From Streptomyces prunicolor NBRC 13075 (GTDB lineage Bacteria; Actinomycetota; Actinomycetes; Streptomycetales; Streptomycetaceae), in assembly GCF_000367365.1 (NCBI RefSeq), contig NZ_BARF01000030.1, positions 1 to 62,438 on the forward strand: a stretch of DNA of 62,438 nt, given 5' to 3'. A program made the translations under genes and the position numbers. The notes beneath the pieces are model-generated. The model searched no databases. It was not told the origin of the DNA and was given only the letters and a program-made list of their open reading frames with translations. Position 1 is the first letter of the stretch. Each line of letters begins with the position of its first letter. This document shows positions 62,166-62,438 of the stretch, piece by piece.

Positions 62166-62438
62166 TCAGCGTGGACGCAGCGCGACGATGGCGACCACCG
62201 CGGGCAGGGTGATGAGCAGGACGTAGACGACCGGCGGCGTCCGGTTGGTGGCCGGCCGGGGACGCGGCTGGGCGTGGTACTTCGGATAACTCACCGGGGA
62301 CGCCGAGGGATGCGGGCTGGGCTTGGGAGTTGGCGTCGGAGTCGGCGTCGGCGTCGGGGTGGGTGTCGGAGTGGGCGTGGGGGTCGGGATCACCCGGGGC
62401 GCCGGAGCCGCCGGTGCCGGGCGCGGTGCCGGAGCGTG
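62166..62438 (-). CDS. Pro/Thr-repeat protein, 5' end outside window
   Basis: The visible 90 codons stay open to the window edge. They begin Pro/Ala-rich, pass through about eleven Pro-Thr dipeptides, a Pro/Ser/Lys linker, and end in a single hydrophobic helix (VVYVLLITLPAVVAIVALRPR) with an Arg tail. It looks like the C-terminus of a secreted protein with a wall-spanning stalk and tail anchor. An in-frame GTG at 62393 exists but the frame continues upstream, so the real start is probably outside. The repeat region is mostly 6-bp units. Confidence 0.65.
   Translation of the reverse strand, partial: HAPAPRPAPAAPAPRVIPTPTPTPTPTPTPTPTPTPTPKPSPHPSASPVSYPKYHAQPRPRPATNRTPPVVYVLLITLPAVVAIVALRPR

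Noticed and set aside
62322..62391. CRISPR or satellite array
   Set aside because: The 6-bp period simply encodes Pro-Thr dipeptides inside an open frame; there are no spacers.

Overview
The window looks like a piece of a Streptomyces chromosome, or of a very close relative. Base composition is uniformly GC-rich, third codon positions are almost all G or C, and GTG and TTG starts are frequent. Several gene families are typical of the genus: a helix-turn-helix/DUF5753 regulator with DUF397 and HATPase partners, an S-adenosyl methyltransferase of the DUF574 type, a class F sortase, LysX, a PAS-GAF-PP2C phosphatase, and a CUT1 sugar transporter with no ATPase of its own. I saw no rRNA, tRNA, CRISPR array, insertion sequence or phage gene.

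Layout. 1-5.5 kb: an aliphatic-amide locus on the minus strand (AmiC-like sensor, amidase AmiE, AmiB-like AAA+ ATPase, NCS1 permease), with a divergent MarR regulator and two matching AT-rich dyads that look like its operators. 5.8-14.1 kb: single genes (FdhF/YdeP molybdoenzyme, secreted alpha/beta hydrolase, GH16 glucanase with a CebR-like palindrome upstream, a 57-residue peptide, a GNAT acetyltransferase whose start lies in a 13-bp hairpin, an amidase). 14.3-41.2 kb: a large glycan-utilisation region, interrupted at 17.8-20.8 kb by a regulatory triad and a methyltransferase. It holds secreted GH20 hexosaminidase and GH29 fucosidase, then LacI regulator, CUT1 transporter, cytosolic GH5, secreted GH85 endo-beta-N-acetylglucosaminidase and cytosolic GH38 alpha-mannosidase, then a FadR-type regulator and an L-fucose import and oxidation operon. 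41.2-54.7 kb: housekeeping and stress genes (lipase maturation factor, lipoprotein, signalling phosphatase, Fpg/Nei glycosylase, SDR with divergent MmyB-type regulator, ECF sigma/anti-sigma group, CapA-like lipoprotein, MarR/hydrolase pair, PPOX protein, universal stress protein). 54.7-62.4 kb: cell-envelope genes (LysX, polysaccharide deacetylase, class F sortase, two paralogous membrane-tethered secreted proteins, DUF4239 membrane protein, a Pro-Thr-repeat protein cut by the window edge).

How the genes fit together. The strongest system-level reading is N-glycan foraging. Secreted GH85 would release the glycan from glycoprotein, and GH20 and GH29 would trim HexNAc and fucose outside. The CUT1 transporter, probably energised by a shared MsiK-type ATPase, would import the oligomannose-GlcNAc. 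Cytosolic GH38 and the GH5 beta-mannosidase candidate would finish it. Fucose would enter by the RbsBAC-like transporter and be oxidised through fuconolactone, fuconate and 2-keto-3-deoxyfuconate. The last lyase or hydrolase of that route is not in the window.

The intergenic regions are rich in structure: paired operators for at least four regulators, several strong terminators between convergent genes, and a 47-48 bp tandem repeat with a dispersed copy 26 kb away. All functional statements rest on motif and family recognition by eye; none has been checked by database search.
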